From Asticcacaulis excentricus (GTDB lineage: Bacteria > Pseudomonadota > Alphaproteobacteria > Caulobacterales > Caulobacteraceae), in assembly GCF_003966695.1 (NCBI RefSeq), contig NZ_AP018827.1, positions 248,001-312,000 of the forward strand: a stretch of DNA of 64,000 bases, read 5' to 3'. A program made the translations under genes and the position numbers. The notes under the pieces were generated by a model. That model saw only the letters and a program-made list of their open reading frames with translations. It was not told the origin of the DNA and searched no databases. The stretch's first letter is position 1; each line of letters begins with the position of its first letter. Positions 8,772 to 17,753 of this stretch are shown here, piece by piece.

Positions 8772-10199
8772 ATGATTGCCCCTGCCAAGCTCCGTCCCAC
8801 GCCCTTCGACCTCGGTCCCGTGCACTTTGTCGGCATCGGCGGCATCGGCATGAGCGGCATTGCCGAGATCATGATCAAGATCGGCTATAAGGTGCAGGGC
8901 TCGGACGCCAAGGCCTCGGCCAATACCGAGCGTCTGCAAAAGCTGGGGGCCAAAATCTTTATCGGCCACGAAGCGGCGCATGTCAGTGATGACGTGTCAG
9001 CGCTGGTCTATTCGACGGCGGTTAAACACGACAATCCCGAAATGGTCGCCGCGCGGTCGCGCCGTATCCCGCTGGTGCGGCGCGCCGAAATGCTGGCCGA
9101 GCTGATGCGCCTGCAATTTTCCATCGCGGTTGGCGGTACGCACGGCAAGACGACGACGACCTCGATGGTGGCGGCGCTGCTTGACGCCGGCGGGCTGGAC
9201 CCCACCGTGGTCAATGGCGGCATCATCAACGCCTATGGCACCAATGCCAAGGTCGGTGACGGTGACTGGATCGTGGTGGAGGCCGATGAGTCCGACGGCT
9301 CCTTTCTGCGCCTGAAATCGACCTTGGCCATCGTCACCAATATCGACGCCGAACACCTCGACCACTGGGGCGATTTCGAAGCTGTGAAGAAGGGCTTTGT
9401 CGATTTCGTCGAAAACATCCCCTTCTATGGGTTTGCCGCCGTTTGCGTCGATCATCCGGAAGTGCTGGCCCTGACGGCCAAGGTCGAGAATCGCCGTCTG
9501 ATCCCTTATGGCGTCTCACCGCAGGCCGAGGTGCGCTGCACCCATATCGACTTCGGCCCGGAAGGCGCGACCTTCGACGTGGTCTTCTCACCGGTGGGCG
9601 TGGAGCCCTTCACCTGGGCCGGTCTGAAACTGCCCATGACCGGCAACCATAATGTGTCGAACGCCACGGCGGCCATCGCCATCGCCCGCGAACTGGGCGT
9701 CTCTGAGGCCGATGTGCGCAAGGGGCTGGGTGCCTTTGGCGGCGTCAAGCGCCGCTTCACCACTACGGGCATCGTCAACGGTGTGCGTATCATCGACGAT
9801 TACGGCCACCACCCGGTCGAAATCGCTGCCGTGCTCAAGGCCGCGCGTCAGGTGACGCAGGGCAAGGTCATCGCCGTGGTGCAGCCGCACCGCTATACCC
9901 GTTTGCGCGATCTGATGACCGAGTTTTCGACCTGCTTCCACGACGCCGACAAGGTGATCGTCGCCGATGTCTATTCGGCGGGTGAAGCGCCGATCGAGGG
10001 CGTCAGCAAGGACGCACTGGTCGAAGCCCTGCACCGTCACGGCCACCGCAATGCTGTGGGGCTGGACGGTCCGGCGGCGCTGGCAGGCCTTGTGGCCGCT
10101 GAGGCGAAGGCCGGTGATCTGGTCGTCTGCCTGGGGGCGGGCGACATCACGCAATGGGCCTATGCGCTTCCGGCGCAGTTGGAAGGGTCGGCGGCGTGA
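8772..10199 (+). CDS. murC: UDP-N-acetylmuramate--L-alanine ligase
   Basis: A 475-residue Mur ligase adding L-Ala to UDP-MurNAc. The ATG at 8772 is chosen because [20 protein letters not shown] leads directly into the N-terminal Rossmann motif [14 protein letters not shown]; an in-frame ATG 96 bases upstream lies inside the palindromic repeat. The ATP loop [14 protein letters not shown], the metal/carbamate region [12 protein letters not shown] and the C-terminal [10 protein letters not shown] and [11 protein letters not shown] are all intact. The stop codon overlaps the GTG start of the next small gene. Confidence 0.98.
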   Translation: MIAPAKLRPTPFDLGPVHFVGIGGIGMSGIAEIMIKIGYKVQGSDAKASANTERLQKLGAKIFIGHEAAHVSDDVSALVYSTAVKHDNPEMVAARSRRIPLVRRAEMLAELMRLQFSIAVGGTHGKTTTTSMVAALLDAGGLDPTVVNGGIINAYGTNAKVGDGDWIVVEADESDGSFLRLKSTLAIVTNIDAEHLDHWGDFEAVKKGFVDFVENIPFYGFAAVCVDHPEVLALTAKVENRRLIPYGVSPQAEVRCTHIDFGPEGATFDVVFSPVGVEPFTWAGLKLPMTGNHNVSNATAAIAIARELGVSEADVRKGLGAFGGVKRRFTTTGIVNGVRIIDDYGHHPVEIAAVLKAARQVTQGKVIAVVQPHRYTRLRDLMTEFSTCFHDADKVIVADVYSAGEAPIEGVSKDALVEALHRHGHRNAVGLDGPAALAGLVAAEAKAGDLVVCLGAGDITQWAYALPAQLEGSAA

Positions 10200-10681
10200 T
10201 CGAAGCGCCTTTGCCTCTTGATGCTTTTTGCACCGAGTTGCGGCGGCTTGCTGCGTCTATTGACGCGCCAAAAGATTATGGTCCCCGCTGCGGTGGGGAA
10301 CATACAGGCGGACTATATGTCGGCTTGAGTTCGGATGGCAGCAAGTATCGACTGATCTACACCGAGAAAGACTACACGGATGTCATTATCGAAAGCACCG
10401 ATAAGGACAGTGTTATGGAGCAGGTTTTCGTCAACGTGACCGGCAACATGGCCTCATATATGATTGCTGAGAATTCAGACCCGATAACACCAGAAAGCGC
10501 TTTTGATATTCCGTCAGATTTTTCCGATGCTGAAATAGAGAGGCGAGCGGTGCTTAATCATATCCGCCTCTCAGAAGCGCAGGAGGCGCTTTTGGGGAGG
10601 TTGAATCCGGAATGGCAAAAACGTCAGAAACAACGCAATGCTACATTACTTGTGCAGATAAAGAATAATTTTAAACGATGA
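10196..10681 (+). CDS. Small immunity-like protein (Imm63-like) between murC and murB
   Basis: A 161-residue protein. The GTG at 10196 overlaps the murC stop (GTGA), and its own TGA at 10679-10681 overlaps the murB ATG (ATGA), so it is coupled on both sides. The body ([15 protein letters not shown], then [10 protein letters not shown], then [20 protein letters not shown] with a basic tail) resembles the Imm63 class of polymorphic-toxin immunity proteins as I remember it; this is a pattern match, not a search. GC content is clearly below that of murC and murB, suggesting transfer. No toxin partner is seen nearby. Confidence 0.72.
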   Translation: MIEAPLPLDAFCTELRRLAASIDAPKDYGPRCGGEHTGGLYVGLSSDGSKYRLIYTEKDYTDVIIESTDKDSVMEQVFVNVTGNMASYMIAENSDPITPESAFDIPSDFSDAEIERRAVLNHIRLSEAQEALLGRLNPEWQKRQKQRNATLLVQIKNNFKR

Positions 10682-11580
10682 ACTGGACCGAAAATCTCCC
10701 CGCCGTGCGCGGCAAGATCGTAAAGCAGGCCGAACTGGCCCCGTTTACGTGGTTCCGCGTCGGCGGCCCGGCGGATGTGTTGTACATCCCGGCTGATCCG
10801 GAAGACCTGAGCGATTTCCTGCGTCAGTTGGACCCGTCTGTGCCTGTCACCTATATCGGCGTGGGGTCCAATCTGATTGTGCGCGACGGCGGAATCGAAG
10901 GTGTCGTCATTCGCCTTGCCGGTAAGGCCTTCTCTGACATTCAGATAGACATAGAAAACAATCTGATCATTGCGGGGCCCGGCGCGCTCGACAGCGCCGT
11001 GGCGCGGGCCGCGGCCAAGGCCGGTCTGGCAGGTCTGGAGTTTTATGCAGGGATTCCCGGCACCATTGGCGGCGCTCTGACGATGAATGCCGGGTGTTAT
11101 GGCCGCGAAACCAAGGATATTCTGGTTTCGGCCTGGGGCTATGACCGCACGGGTGAGATGCGAACCTTCACTAACGAAGACTTTGGGTTCAGCTATCGCC
11201 ACTCGGATATCAGTCCGGATATTGTCTGGATACAGGCGGTGTTTCAGGGCGCGCCTGATGATCCGGCGGCCATCACCGAACGCATGGACGCCATCACCGC
11301 CAAGCGCGAAACGTCCCAGCCGATCCGTGAAAAGACCGGCGGTTCGACCTTCAAGAATCCGGAAGGCCATTCGGCGTGGAAGCTGGTCGATGAGGCGGGC
11401 TGGCGTGGCAAGCGCTTTGGCGGCGCCAAGTTCTCAGAGTTGCATTCCAACTTCATGATCAATGCCGACAATGCCACGGCGGCTGACCTCGAAGGGCTGG
11501 GTGACACGGTGCGCGCCGAGGTCAAGGACAAGTTCGGCATCGACCTGCACTGGGAAATCAAGCGCATCGGGCGTCGTTAA
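10678..11580 (+). CDS. murB: UDP-N-acetylenolpyruvoylglucosamine reductase
   Basis: A 300-residue FAD enzyme reducing UDP-GlcNAc-enolpyruvate to UDP-MurNAc. FAD-binding motifs [26 protein letters not shown] and [20 protein letters not shown] are present, as are [20 protein letters not shown] (with the catalytic Ser in the type I arrangement) and the substrate-binding ELHSNFMIN. The start overlaps the stop of the preceding small gene. The ddl, ftsQ, ftsA and ftsZ genes that often follow murB are not here. Confidence 0.97.
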   Translation: MNWTENLPAVRGKIVKQAELAPFTWFRVGGPADVLYIPADPEDLSDFLRQLDPSVPVTYIGVGSNLIVRDGGIEGVVIRLAGKAFSDIQIDIENNLIIAGPGALDSAVARAAAKAGLAGLEFYAGIPGTIGGALTMNAGCYGRETKDILVSAWGYDRTGEMRTFTNEDFGFSYRHSDISPDIVWIQAVFQGAPDDPAAITERMDAITAKRETSQPIREKTGGSTFKNPEGHSAWKLVDEAGWRGKRFGGAKFSELHSNFMINADNATAADLEGLGDTVRAEVKDKFGIDLHWEIKRIGRR

Positions 11581-11624
11581 TATCTCTTCCCTGTTGCACC
11601 GCGACGGGGAGGGGGGAGATCAGA

Positions 11625-12425
11625 TTGGCCACTTTTCCTCTTATCATGGGCGTTATCAATGCCACGCCGGACTCGTTTTCCGATGGCGGGGCCTATGATC
11701 CCGTGGCGCAGGGCCTGCGCCTGATCGCCGAAGGGGCCGATGTGCTCGATATCGGCGGTGAGTCCACGCGACCGGGGGCCGAACCTGTGCCTGCCGCCGA
11801 AGAAATCGCCCGCGTCGTGCCGGTCATCGAGGGCTTACGCGCCCGGTGGTCCGGTCCGCTCAGCATCGACACGCTGAAACCCGACGTGGCGCGCGCCGCC
11901 TTTGCTGCCGGGGTGACGATATGGAACGACGTAACGGCGCTCAGCCACAGCCGCGACAGTCTGGCGACCGCCGCCGAACTGCAAGGGCAGGTCATCCTGA
12001 TGCACATGCAGGGCGAGCCGCGCACCATGCAGACCGCGCCGCACTATGACGATGTGGTGGCGGAGGTCGAAACCTATCTGCTCGCCCGCGCCGAGGCGGC
12101 GATAGCGGCGGGTGTGGCACGCGAAAACATCTGGCTCGATCCGGGTATCGGCTTCGGCAAGACGCTGGACCACAATCTGAACCTGATCCGCGCCACGTCG
12201 CGTCTGGCGTCGCATGGCTTTCCGTTGCTGGTGGCGGCCTCGCGCAAGCGCTTTATCGCCGCGCTGGAAGAACGCGACGGTGCGCCCCCCTCCGATGCCG
12301 CCCGGCGTATCGGCGGCACCCTGGCCATCCACCTCTATGCGGTGCAAAACGGCGCGCGTATGGTGCGCGTGCACGATGTGGCCGAGATGCGTCAGGCGTT
12401 GAGAGTGTGGGCGGCTCTCGCCTGA
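11625..12425 (+). CDS. folP: Dihydropteroate synthase
   Basis: A 266-residue TIM-barrel enzyme joining pABA to dihydropterin pyrophosphate. Diagnostic motifs are MGVINATPDSFSDGGAYDP and VLDIGGESTRPGAEPVP near the start, and LDPGIGFGKTLDHN and AASRKRFI later. The start is the TTG at 11625, preceded by a strong GGGGGGAGA ribosome site; an internal ATG at 11646 would cut into the first beta strand. It follows murB by 44 bases and may share its transcript. Confidence 0.95.
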   Translation: MATFPLIMGVINATPDSFSDGGAYDPVAQGLRLIAEGADVLDIGGESTRPGAEPVPAAEEIARVVPVIEGLRARWSGPLSIDTLKPDVARAAFAAGVTIWNDVTALSHSRDSLATAAELQGQVILMHMQGEPRTMQTAPHYDDVVAEVETYLLARAEAAIAAGVARENIWLDPGIGFGKTLDHNLNLIRATSRLASHGFPLLVAASRKRFIAALEERDGAPPSDAARRIGGTLAIHLYAVQNGARMVRVHDVAEMRQALRVWAALA

Positions 12426-12606
12426 GAGGCGAAGTCCGGTTACGCCTGCAACGGTCCTATGTCTTTGAAATGTAACACTCCGCCCCTTTCGTGCAAAAAA
12501 GGCGGCCAAAGCGGCGCGAAACGGCTTTACAGCCCCGCCGGGTCCGGTGTTAACCTTTCAGCGTGCGCTGCGGGATAGGTGCGCGCAGGGGAAAATCGGT
12601 AGAATT

Positions 12607-12957
12607 ATGATGAAGCGGGTCCTGACGAAAAAGCCTCAGTTCAGCAAGACCGTGTTGCCGGACCGGCAAAAGCGTAATCTGAAGTTCAGTCATGCGCCGC
12701 AGGAGGTCGAGGTCGAGACACCCGGCCCGCACATCCTGACGGGGCCGGTGGAGATGGAGGTGCCCGCCTATGAGTGGGCAAGCGCCGAAGACACCGTGCC
12801 GCCGGCCGTCATCGCGCAGCAAAGCCGCAGCCTGTTCCAATGGATCGTCGCTATCGTCCTGCCGGTGGCCGCGCTGGGTGTTATCGCTCTGAGCGTGGTG
12901 GCTCTGGCGCAGGCCGGGGGCTATGACGCGGACTTTATCGCCTCGCGGTTTCGCTGA
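12607..12957 (+). CDS. Hypothetical single-pass membrane protein
   Basis: About 116 residues starting MMKRVLTKKPQFSKTVLPDR. A basic N-terminus and a proline- and acid-rich middle precede one hydrophobic segment (LFQWIVAIVLPVAALGVIAL followed by SVVALAQA) near the C-terminus, suggesting a membrane anchor with the bulk in the cytoplasm. The ATG at 12607 (or 12610) is preferred to the GTG at 12547 because of the AGGGGAAAA stretch upstream. The family is not recognised. It converges on the minus-strand gene ending at 12958. The 180-base gap before it holds nothing I recognise. Confidence 0.65.
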   Translation: MMKRVLTKKPQFSKTVLPDRQKRNLKFSHAPQEVEVETPGPHILTGPVEMEVPAYEWASAEDTVPPAVIAQQSRSLFQWIVAIVLPVAALGVIALSVVALAQAGGYDADFIASRFR

Positions 12958-13320
12958 TCAATTTATCTGCGCGTAGATATCGAAGGCGGCGCTGAAGTCC
13001 GGGTTGCGGATCACCGTGCCGCAGGTCAGCGCGTAATCGCCCGGATCCAGCATCAGATAGGCTTCGGGCACCAGAGGCAGGAAAAAGTCTTCGCCCTGAC
13101 GTGTCCCGACCAGCGACAGCACCAGCCCTTCCTTGCGATTGGCGCGGATAACGCGCCCGCCGATCAGCTCAAAGCTCAGCAACTCGTCATGGGTGCCGAT
13201 CTGATTGAGGCGCACGACCAGCATCTTGCCCAGCAGAACGCGCACCATCGGATCCGAGGCCTCGGCAAAGGCTTCGGGGACCAGTTCGTTCCAGCGGGAG
13301 TCGTCGGTGTTTTCGTTCAT
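12958..13320 (-). CDS. Hypothetical protein downstream of the DUF1653 gene
   Basis: About 120 residues (MNENTDDSRWNELVPEAFAE...). A GTG at 13326 overlaps the stop of the upstream gene and is an alternative start; the ATG at 13320 is equally plausible. It is soluble and acidic, with no signal peptide and a pattern of short beta strands (LLSFELIGGRVIRANRKEGL and VLSLVGTRQG). I do not recognise the family. The overlap with the DUF1653 gene implies a two-gene unit. Confidence 0.65.
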   Translation of the reverse strand: MNENTDDSRWNELVPEAFAEASDPMVRVLLGKMLVVRLNQIGTHDELLSFELIGGRVIRANRKEGLVLSLVGTRQGEDFFLPLVPEAYLMLDPGDYALTCGTVIRNPDFSAAFDIYAQIN

Positions 13321-13322
13321 GG

Positions 13323-13562
13323 TCACAGCTTACGAAATCGCGGCACGATCTCACCGTCACTATCGACCGATTCGCTGAACATGGCCAAAGGCCGAACCCA
13401 CAAACGCGCCGGATCGGCCTGAGTGACAGGGGCATAGAGCACCAGCACCTCCTCCGTTTCGGAGTGGGTCACACTGCCATACACCACGTAATCCTTGCCC
13501 TTATAGTGGCGGTACAGGCCGGTGGCGAGGGCGCTGGGGTAGTCGGTGATCGGGCGGGTCAT
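13323..13562 (-). CDS. DUF1653 domain protein
   Basis: A 79-residue protein whose body, GLYRHYKGKDYVVYGSVTHS followed by ETEEVLVLYAPV and LWVRPLAMFSE, fits the DUF1653 family of small bacterial beta proteins. The biochemical role of the family is unknown. It is the first gene of a two-gene minus-strand unit and diverges from thiD with a gap of 77 bases. Confidence 0.85.
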   Translation of the reverse strand: MTRPITDYPSALATGLYRHYKGKDYVVYGSVTHSETEEVLVLYAPVTQADPARLWVRPLAMFSESVDSDGEIVPRFRKL

Positions 13563-13639
13563 TGCAGATCCTTGCGTTGCGCGCTTTCCTTAGCCGGGCG
13601 CGCAGATTAAGGAAAGGTATCTATCTCACGGAGGTTTCC

Positions 13640-14419
13640 ATGCGTCGCGTACTGATCATTGCCGGTTCGGACCCGTCGGGCGGGGCGGGGATTCAGGCCG
13701 ACCTGAAGGCCGTGACCTGCCTCGGCGGCTATGCCATGACGGCGATCACCGCCCTGACCGTGCAGAACACGCTGGGCGTCACCGATGTGATGCCGGTGCC
13801 GGAAGCCCTGATTACGGCGCAGGCCGAAGCCTGCCTGAGCGATATCGGAGCCGATGCGGTGAAGACCGGGATGCTGGGGACGACCTCAGTGGTCGAAACC
13901 GTGGCGGCCCTGCTCGATAAGGCGGGGGTGTTTGCGGTGGTCGATCCGGTGATGGTGGCCAAGGGCGGGCACCCGCTATTGCCCGATGAGGCGATTGACG
14001 CCATCCGCACGCTGCTCATCCCGCGCGCAGGGCTGCTCACCCCCAATGCGCCGGAGGCGGCGGTTCTGACCGGTATCGAGGTGGTGGACGAAGCCTCTCA
14101 GCAACGCGCCGGTGAGGCGCTGCTGAACATGGGCGCCAAGGCCGTGCTGATGAAGGGGGGGCACATTGACGGCCCCGAAGTGGTCGATTGGCTGCTGTGG
14201 GCAGACGATGCGCGGCGCTATGTGTCCGAACGCATCGAGACACGACACACGCACGGCACGGGCTGTACCCTGGCCAGCGCTTGCGCCGTGCTGGCGGGGC
14301 CGGATCGCTCTCTGGGTGACAGCGTTGACCTGGCGCGTGACTACGTGATGGGAGCGATTATCACCGCACCGAATCTGGGTGGCGGGCATGGGCCGCTCAG
14401 GCACAACTGGGTGCTTTGA
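13640..14419 (+). CDS. thiD: Hydroxymethylpyrimidine/phosphomethylpyrimidine kinase
   Basis: A 259-residue ribokinase-fold enzyme of thiamine pyrimidine synthesis. The N-terminus VLIIAGSDPSGGAGIQADLK, the GGYAMTAITALTVQNT segment, LLTPNAPEAAVLTG and the anion hole HTHGTGCTLASA are all present. The ATG at 13640 has a GGAGG ribosome site seven bases upstream; an in-frame start at 13562 would add an unrelated extension. It phosphorylates the HMP-P made by ThiC, whose gene is at 49490-51343. No TPP riboswitch is visible here. Confidence 0.96.
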   Translation: MRRVLIIAGSDPSGGAGIQADLKAVTCLGGYAMTAITALTVQNTLGVTDVMPVPEALITAQAEACLSDIGADAVKTGMLGTTSVVETVAALLDKAGVFAVVDPVMVAKGGHPLLPDEAIDAIRTLLIPRAGLLTPNAPEAAVLTGIEVVDEASQQRAGEALLNMGAKAVLMKGGHIDGPEVVDWLLWADDARRYVSERIETRHTHGTGCTLASACAVLAGPDRSLGDSVDLARDYVMGAIITAPNLGGGHGPLRHNWVL

Positions 14420-14544
14420 GCGGGTCAGATGCGCCCCCTTAGGGTATGGGGGGACAGAAGGGGACGCATCCTTGAGGGGGCAGTGTTCCCGGCTGCCCCC
14501 GACTTTCAGGCGGGGCGGTTAGATCCACCCGAACCTGAAGCCTG

Positions 14545-14955
14545 TTAACGACGCCAGGCGGTGTCGCGGTCGTTACGCTCCCAGTGGAGCTTTTGTTCAA
14601 AGCGGTCCAGACGGTAGCTGAGATTGGCCATTTCCTGACGGTCGATGCCGCGGCCCGAACGCTCATACTGATTTGACAGGCGCTCGATACCGTTCAGTTC
14701 GCTGCTGAGGCGGCCATATTCGCTGCGCGTCAGGCGGCCCGAACGGCGGCCCATGTCGAGGCGGTCTTCGAGGCGGTCGATACGCGCATCAACCCGGTTG
14801 TCGCGGTAGTCGCGGACATCTTCGCGGCGATCGTAACGGTCATAGCGGTCGTAGCGGTCATAGCGGTCATACTGGCCGGCCGCGAAGGCGGGGGTGATGG
14901 CGGTCAGGCCGGCAATGGCAACGGCAGCGGCGGCAATGGTCTTGAGCTTGGTCAT
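14545..14955 (-). CDS. Secreted YDR-repeat protein
   Basis: A 136-residue protein with a clear Sec signal peptide (MTKLKTIAAAAVAIAGLTAI, cut after AFA). The mature chain starts with five YDR tripeptides in tandem, encoded by near-identical 9-base units at about 14830-14872, then becomes highly charged and helical (RIDRLEDRLDMGRRSGRLTR). It probably acts in the periplasm; function unknown. The Arg/Asp alternation suggests a coiled coil. The 14420-14544 gap between it and thiD shows no gene. Confidence 0.8.
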   Translation of the reverse strand: MTKLKTIAAAAVAIAGLTAITPAFAAGQYDRYDRYDRYDRYDRREDVRDYRDNRVDARIDRLEDRLDMGRRSGRLTRSEYGRLSSELNGIERLSNQYERSGRGIDRQEMANLSYRLDRFEQKLHWERNDRDTAWRR

Positions 14956-15039
14956 CTGGCTTTCTCCTTGGGTCAGGTGTGACGCTGTGGATCAGCGTTG
15001 AGACCTTTATAAAAGCCGCCACTCGAACCGAAGCTGAAC

Positions 15040-15157
15040 GGTGCGGTTCATTTTCGGTTCAGGGTTTGCGCCGTCGATTTCCGCTTGCACTTGGGCGGAT
15101 TTGGCCGCAAAAGCCGCCTGTTTGCGTAGATCGCCCGGCGCGCCGCCCGGAGAGACG
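15040..15157 (+). promoter_or_regulatory. serC leader: Structured leader upstream of serC (candidate serC RNA motif)
   Basis: The 120 bases before serC hold GC-rich inverted repeats: GGGCGG...GGCCGCAAAAGCCGCC (15097-15119) and CCCGGCGCGCCGCCCGG just before the start, which would overlap the GGAGA ribosome site at 15149-15153. Alphaproteobacteria are known to carry a conserved serC motif RNA here. The match is by position and general shape only. Confidence 0.35.
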
Positions 15158-15181
15158 ATGACCCAAGAAGAAGGCCAGACC

Positions 15182-16360
15182 ATGAGCGCCAAACCTGCCA
15201 CCATTCCCGAACGTCCGTGGTTTTCGTCGGGCCCGACGGCCAAGCGTCCCGGCTGGACGCCCGAAGCCCTGTCGGGTGCGCCTGTGGGGCGTTCCAACCG
15301 CTCAAAGGTGACGGTCGGTCGTATTCGTCAGGCGCTGGACATGACGCGCGAGATTCTGCGTCTCCCCGCTGACTATCAGGTGTTCATGGTGCCGGGCTCC
15401 GACACCGGGGCGTTCGAGGCCGCCATGTGGAACCTTCTGGGGGCGCGCAAGGTGCAGCTTCTGGCCTTTGAAAACTTCGGCCAGTTGTGGGCCGATGACG
15501 CCACCAAACACCTCAAACTCGATGCCGAAGTGCTGTCGGCCCCTTATGGAGAGCTGCCTGACCTGACGCAGATCGATCCGCAGGCCGATCTGGTCTTTCC
15601 GTGGAACGGCACGACCTCCGGCGTGCGGGTGCCCAACAGCGACTTTCTGAATGGCCATGCGGTTGCCGACAGCGGGCTGGTGCTGTGTGACGCCACCTCG
15701 GCGGCTTTCTGCATGGACCTGCCGTGGGAGAAGCTCGATGTTGCCACCTTCTCCTTCCAGAAGGCGCTGGGTGGGGAAGCCGGGATCGGCGTGCTGATCC
15801 TGTCGCCCAAGGCGGTCGAACGACTCAACAGCTTCGATTCGGGCCGGGCCATCCCCAAGGTGCTACGCCTGAAAAAAGGCAATGCAGCCGACGCGGCCAT
15901 TCTGGGCGGTGACGCCATCAACACCTTTTCGTTTCTGGTCATCGAAGACTATCTCGACGCTCTGCGCTGGGCGCAGCGCGAAGGCGGGCTCGATGGCCTG
16001 ATCCAGCGTTGCAATGAGGCGGCCGGGGCCCTGTTTGACTGGGTGGAAAAGACGCCGTGGATCGACTTCGTGGCGGTGGACCAGGCGACACGCTCGACCA
16101 CCTCGGTGTGCCTCAAATTCGTTGATCCGGCCATTCAGGCGCTGCCCGCCGAGGCGCAGGCGAAACTGGCGGCGCGCGTCGGCAGCCTGCTGGAGCTGGA
16201 AGGCGTGGCGTTTGACATCACCGGCTATCGCGCGGCCCCGCCGGGCCTGCGCGTCTGGTGCGGCTGTACGGTCGAGGCCGAGGACGTCGAGGCCCTGCTG
16301 CCGTGGCTGGAATGGGCCTATGCGGCGGCCGTGGCCGAACTGGGGCTGGTCGCCGCCTGA
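15182..16360 (+). CDS. serC: Phosphoserine aminotransferase
   Basis: A 392-residue PLP enzyme converting 3-phosphohydroxypyruvate to phosphoserine. It is of the alphaproteobacterial type: RPWFSSGPTAKRPGWTPEAL at the start, GSDTGAFEAAMWNLLG, and the PLP-lysine region FSFQKALGGEAGIGVL. I chose ATG 15182, which gives the expected short N-terminus; ATG 15158, with a good GGAGA site, would add eight residues. The usual partner serA is not adjacent. Instead there is a small membrane protein gene, an IS1595 element and purA, which suggests rearrangement. Confidence 0.93.
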   Translation: MSAKPATIPERPWFSSGPTAKRPGWTPEALSGAPVGRSNRSKVTVGRIRQALDMTREILRLPADYQVFMVPGSDTGAFEAAMWNLLGARKVQLLAFENFGQLWADDATKHLKLDAEVLSAPYGELPDLTQIDPQADLVFPWNGTTSGVRVPNSDFLNGHAVADSGLVLCDATSAAFCMDLPWEKLDVATFSFQKALGGEAGIGVLILSPKAVERLNSFDSGRAIPKVLRLKKGNAADAAILGGDAINTFSFLVIEDYLDALRWAQREGGLDGLIQRCNEAAGALFDWVEKTPWIDFVAVDQATRSTTSVCLKFVDPAIQALPAEAQAKLAARVGSLLELEGVAFDITGYRAAPPGLRVWCGCTVEAEDVEALLPWLEWAYAAAVAELGLVAA

Positions 16361-16364
16361 CCGC

Positions 16365-16637
16365 TCAGGCTTCCGGCTTGCCACCCTTGTCGGCCTTCGG
16401 GCCTATGCCGGTGACGGCCGTGCCGAAGACCAGCAGCACCGCGCCATAGATAATGCTCTCTGTGTCGCCAGAGAAGCCCTTTAGCAGCAGACAGGTGCCA
16501 CCGGCCGCCATGCCGGTTTGCAACATCCGCAGTCCCTGCTTGCGCCGGGCCTCTGTGCGCCCGGTCACGCCCCAGATCAGGCCGCCTAGACCAATGGTGA
16601 CAAACACCCCGGCCACGATCGTCAAAAATGTCCACAT
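16365..16637 (-). CDS. Small membrane protein
   Basis: About 90 residues starting MWTFLTIVAGVFVTIGLGGL, with three hydrophobic segments and a lysine-rich tail (IGPKADKGGKPEA). The ATG at 16637 is preferred over the in-frame start at 16673, whose extra residues lie in the operator region. It is convergent with serC. Paired GTCAAG-N4-CTTGAC palindromes sit just upstream, and the second is split by the IS1595 element, so its control is probably altered. The family is not recognised. Confidence 0.65.
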   Translation of the reverse strand: MWTFLTIVAGVFVTIGLGGLIWGVTGRTEARRKQGLRMLQTGMAAGGTCLLLKGFSGDTESIIYGAVLLVFGTAVTGIGPKADKGGKPEA

Positions 16638-16652
16638 GGTGTGAATCCTCTT

Positions 16653-16674
16653 TGTGTCAAGGGAGCTTGACACA
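16653..16674. promoter_or_regulatory. Palindromic operator candidate, TGTGTCAAG-N4-CTTGACACA
   Basis: Arms of nine bases (16653-16661 and 16666-16674) are perfect inverted repeats around GGAG. The core GTCAAG-N4-CTTGAC recurs 32 bases away at 16688-16699 plus 18846-18849, where it is interrupted by the IS1595 insertion. Position just upstream of the small membrane protein start suggests a repressor or activator site. Confidence 0.5.
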
Positions 16675-16691
16675 CAGTGACGATCCAGTCA

Positions 16692-16699
16692 AGCGACCT
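16692..16699. repeat. Left target-site duplication of the IS1595 element
   Basis: AGCGACCT directly precedes the left end of the element, and the same eight bases follow the right end at 18838-18845. Eight base pairs is the duplication length of the IS1595 family. Confidence 0.9.
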
Positions 16700-16722
16700 G
16701 GACATTATGCACTTGACATACC
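16700..16722 (+). repeat. IS1595 element left terminal inverted repeat
   Basis: Twenty-three bases starting GGACATTATGCA, identical to the reverse complement of 18815-18837. It includes TTGACA at 16713-16718 facing inward, a plausible -35 element for the transposase. Confidence 0.9.
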
Positions 16723-16760
16723 ACGTCTGAATTTGTAGTGTTTTTGCATTGGAGATAACA

Positions 16761-17717
16761 ATGCAAACGCTCACCGACCCCATTTTCCACGATGAAGAAG
16801 CCGCCCGCGTTCATTTTGAAGCGCTGCGTTGGCCGGACGGTCGCGTTTGCCCTCATTGTGGCGTTGTCGGCAACTCAACGCTTATGCAGGGCAAGACGAC
16901 GCGCGCCGGACTTTATAAGTGTAAAGAGCCTGAATGCCGCAAGCCGTTTACCGCCACGATGGGGACGATTTACGAGCGATCACATATCCCTTTGCATAAA
17001 TGGCTTCTGGCTACGCAAATCATGTGTTCCAGCAAGAAAGGCGTAAGCGCAAATCAGCTTTACCGTATGCTTGGCTTTGGCAGCTATCGGACGGCTTGGT
17101 TTATGGCTCACCGCATCCGCGAGGCCATGCTTGCCAACGATGAAACGCCTATGGGTGGCGACGGTGGCGTAGTTGAGGCTGATGAAACGTTTTTTGGGCG
17201 CGATCCAGAGGCCAAGGAAAGCCGCATGGCAATTCGTTCGATGAACAAAATTGTCACGCTGCTTGATCGAAACTCAGGCAAAACCCGCAGCGTTGTTGTG
17301 AAGGAAATCACCGTCAAATCTGTGACGGAAATTCTCAACGCTAATGTCAGTGAAAAGGCCAATCTGGTTACCGATGAAGCCCACCACTACAAGGCCCCCG
17401 GCAAGACTTTTTCGAGCCACAAAAGCGTCAATCACGCTCAAAAAGAGTATGTAAATAAGGAAGATAAGACGATCACGACAAACCAGATTGAAGGCTTTTT
17501 CGGCATTTTCAAGCGTGGTATGCGCGGCATTTATCAACATTGCAAATCGCATCATTTGCGCCGTTATCTTGCCGAGTTTGACTTTCGTTATTCCAACCGG
17601 GAGGCGTTGGGCTGCGATGACACGGAGCGCACTAACCGCGCCGTTATGGGCGTCGTGGGACGCCGCCTGATGTATCAAAGACCTGAAAGGCAACAAGCCA
17701 TCAACGCGCTTGTCTAA
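16761..17717 (+). CDS. IS1595-family transposase
   Basis: A 318-residue transposase. An N-terminal zinc ribbon (CPHC near residue 31, then CKEPEC) is followed by a helical DNA-binding segment (SANQLYRMLGFGSYRTAWFM) and the DDE-type ISXO2-like nuclease domain: VEADETFFGR, LVTDEAHHY and the C-terminal NQIEGFFGIFKRGMRGIYQH. The ATG at 16761 has GGAG eight bases upstream; an upstream TTG at 16749 is less likely. The frame is intact. It is the only transposase in the element and is expected to mobilise the cargo to its right. Confidence 0.95.
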   Translation: MQTLTDPIFHDEEAARVHFEALRWPDGRVCPHCGVVGNSTLMQGKTTRAGLYKCKEPECRKPFTATMGTIYERSHIPLHKWLLATQIMCSSKKGVSANQLYRMLGFGSYRTAWFMAHRIREAMLANDETPMGGDGGVVEADETFFGRDPEAKESRMAIRSMNKIVTLLDRNSGKTRSVVVKEITVKSVTEILNANVSEKANLVTDEAHHYKAPGKTFSSHKSVNHAQKEYVNKEDKTITTNQIEGFFGIFKRGMRGIYQHCKSHHLRRYLAEFDFRYSNREALGCDDTERTNRAVMGVVGRRLMYQRPERQQAINALV

Positions 17718-17753
17718 GCGCCGCAAAATGCGATGGCGGACAAAGGGCAAGCG

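Noticed and set aside
14830-14875. Tandem 9-base units that might suggest a microsatellite or CRISPR
   Set aside because: They encode a YDR tripeptide repeat in frame within a secreted protein; there are no spacers.
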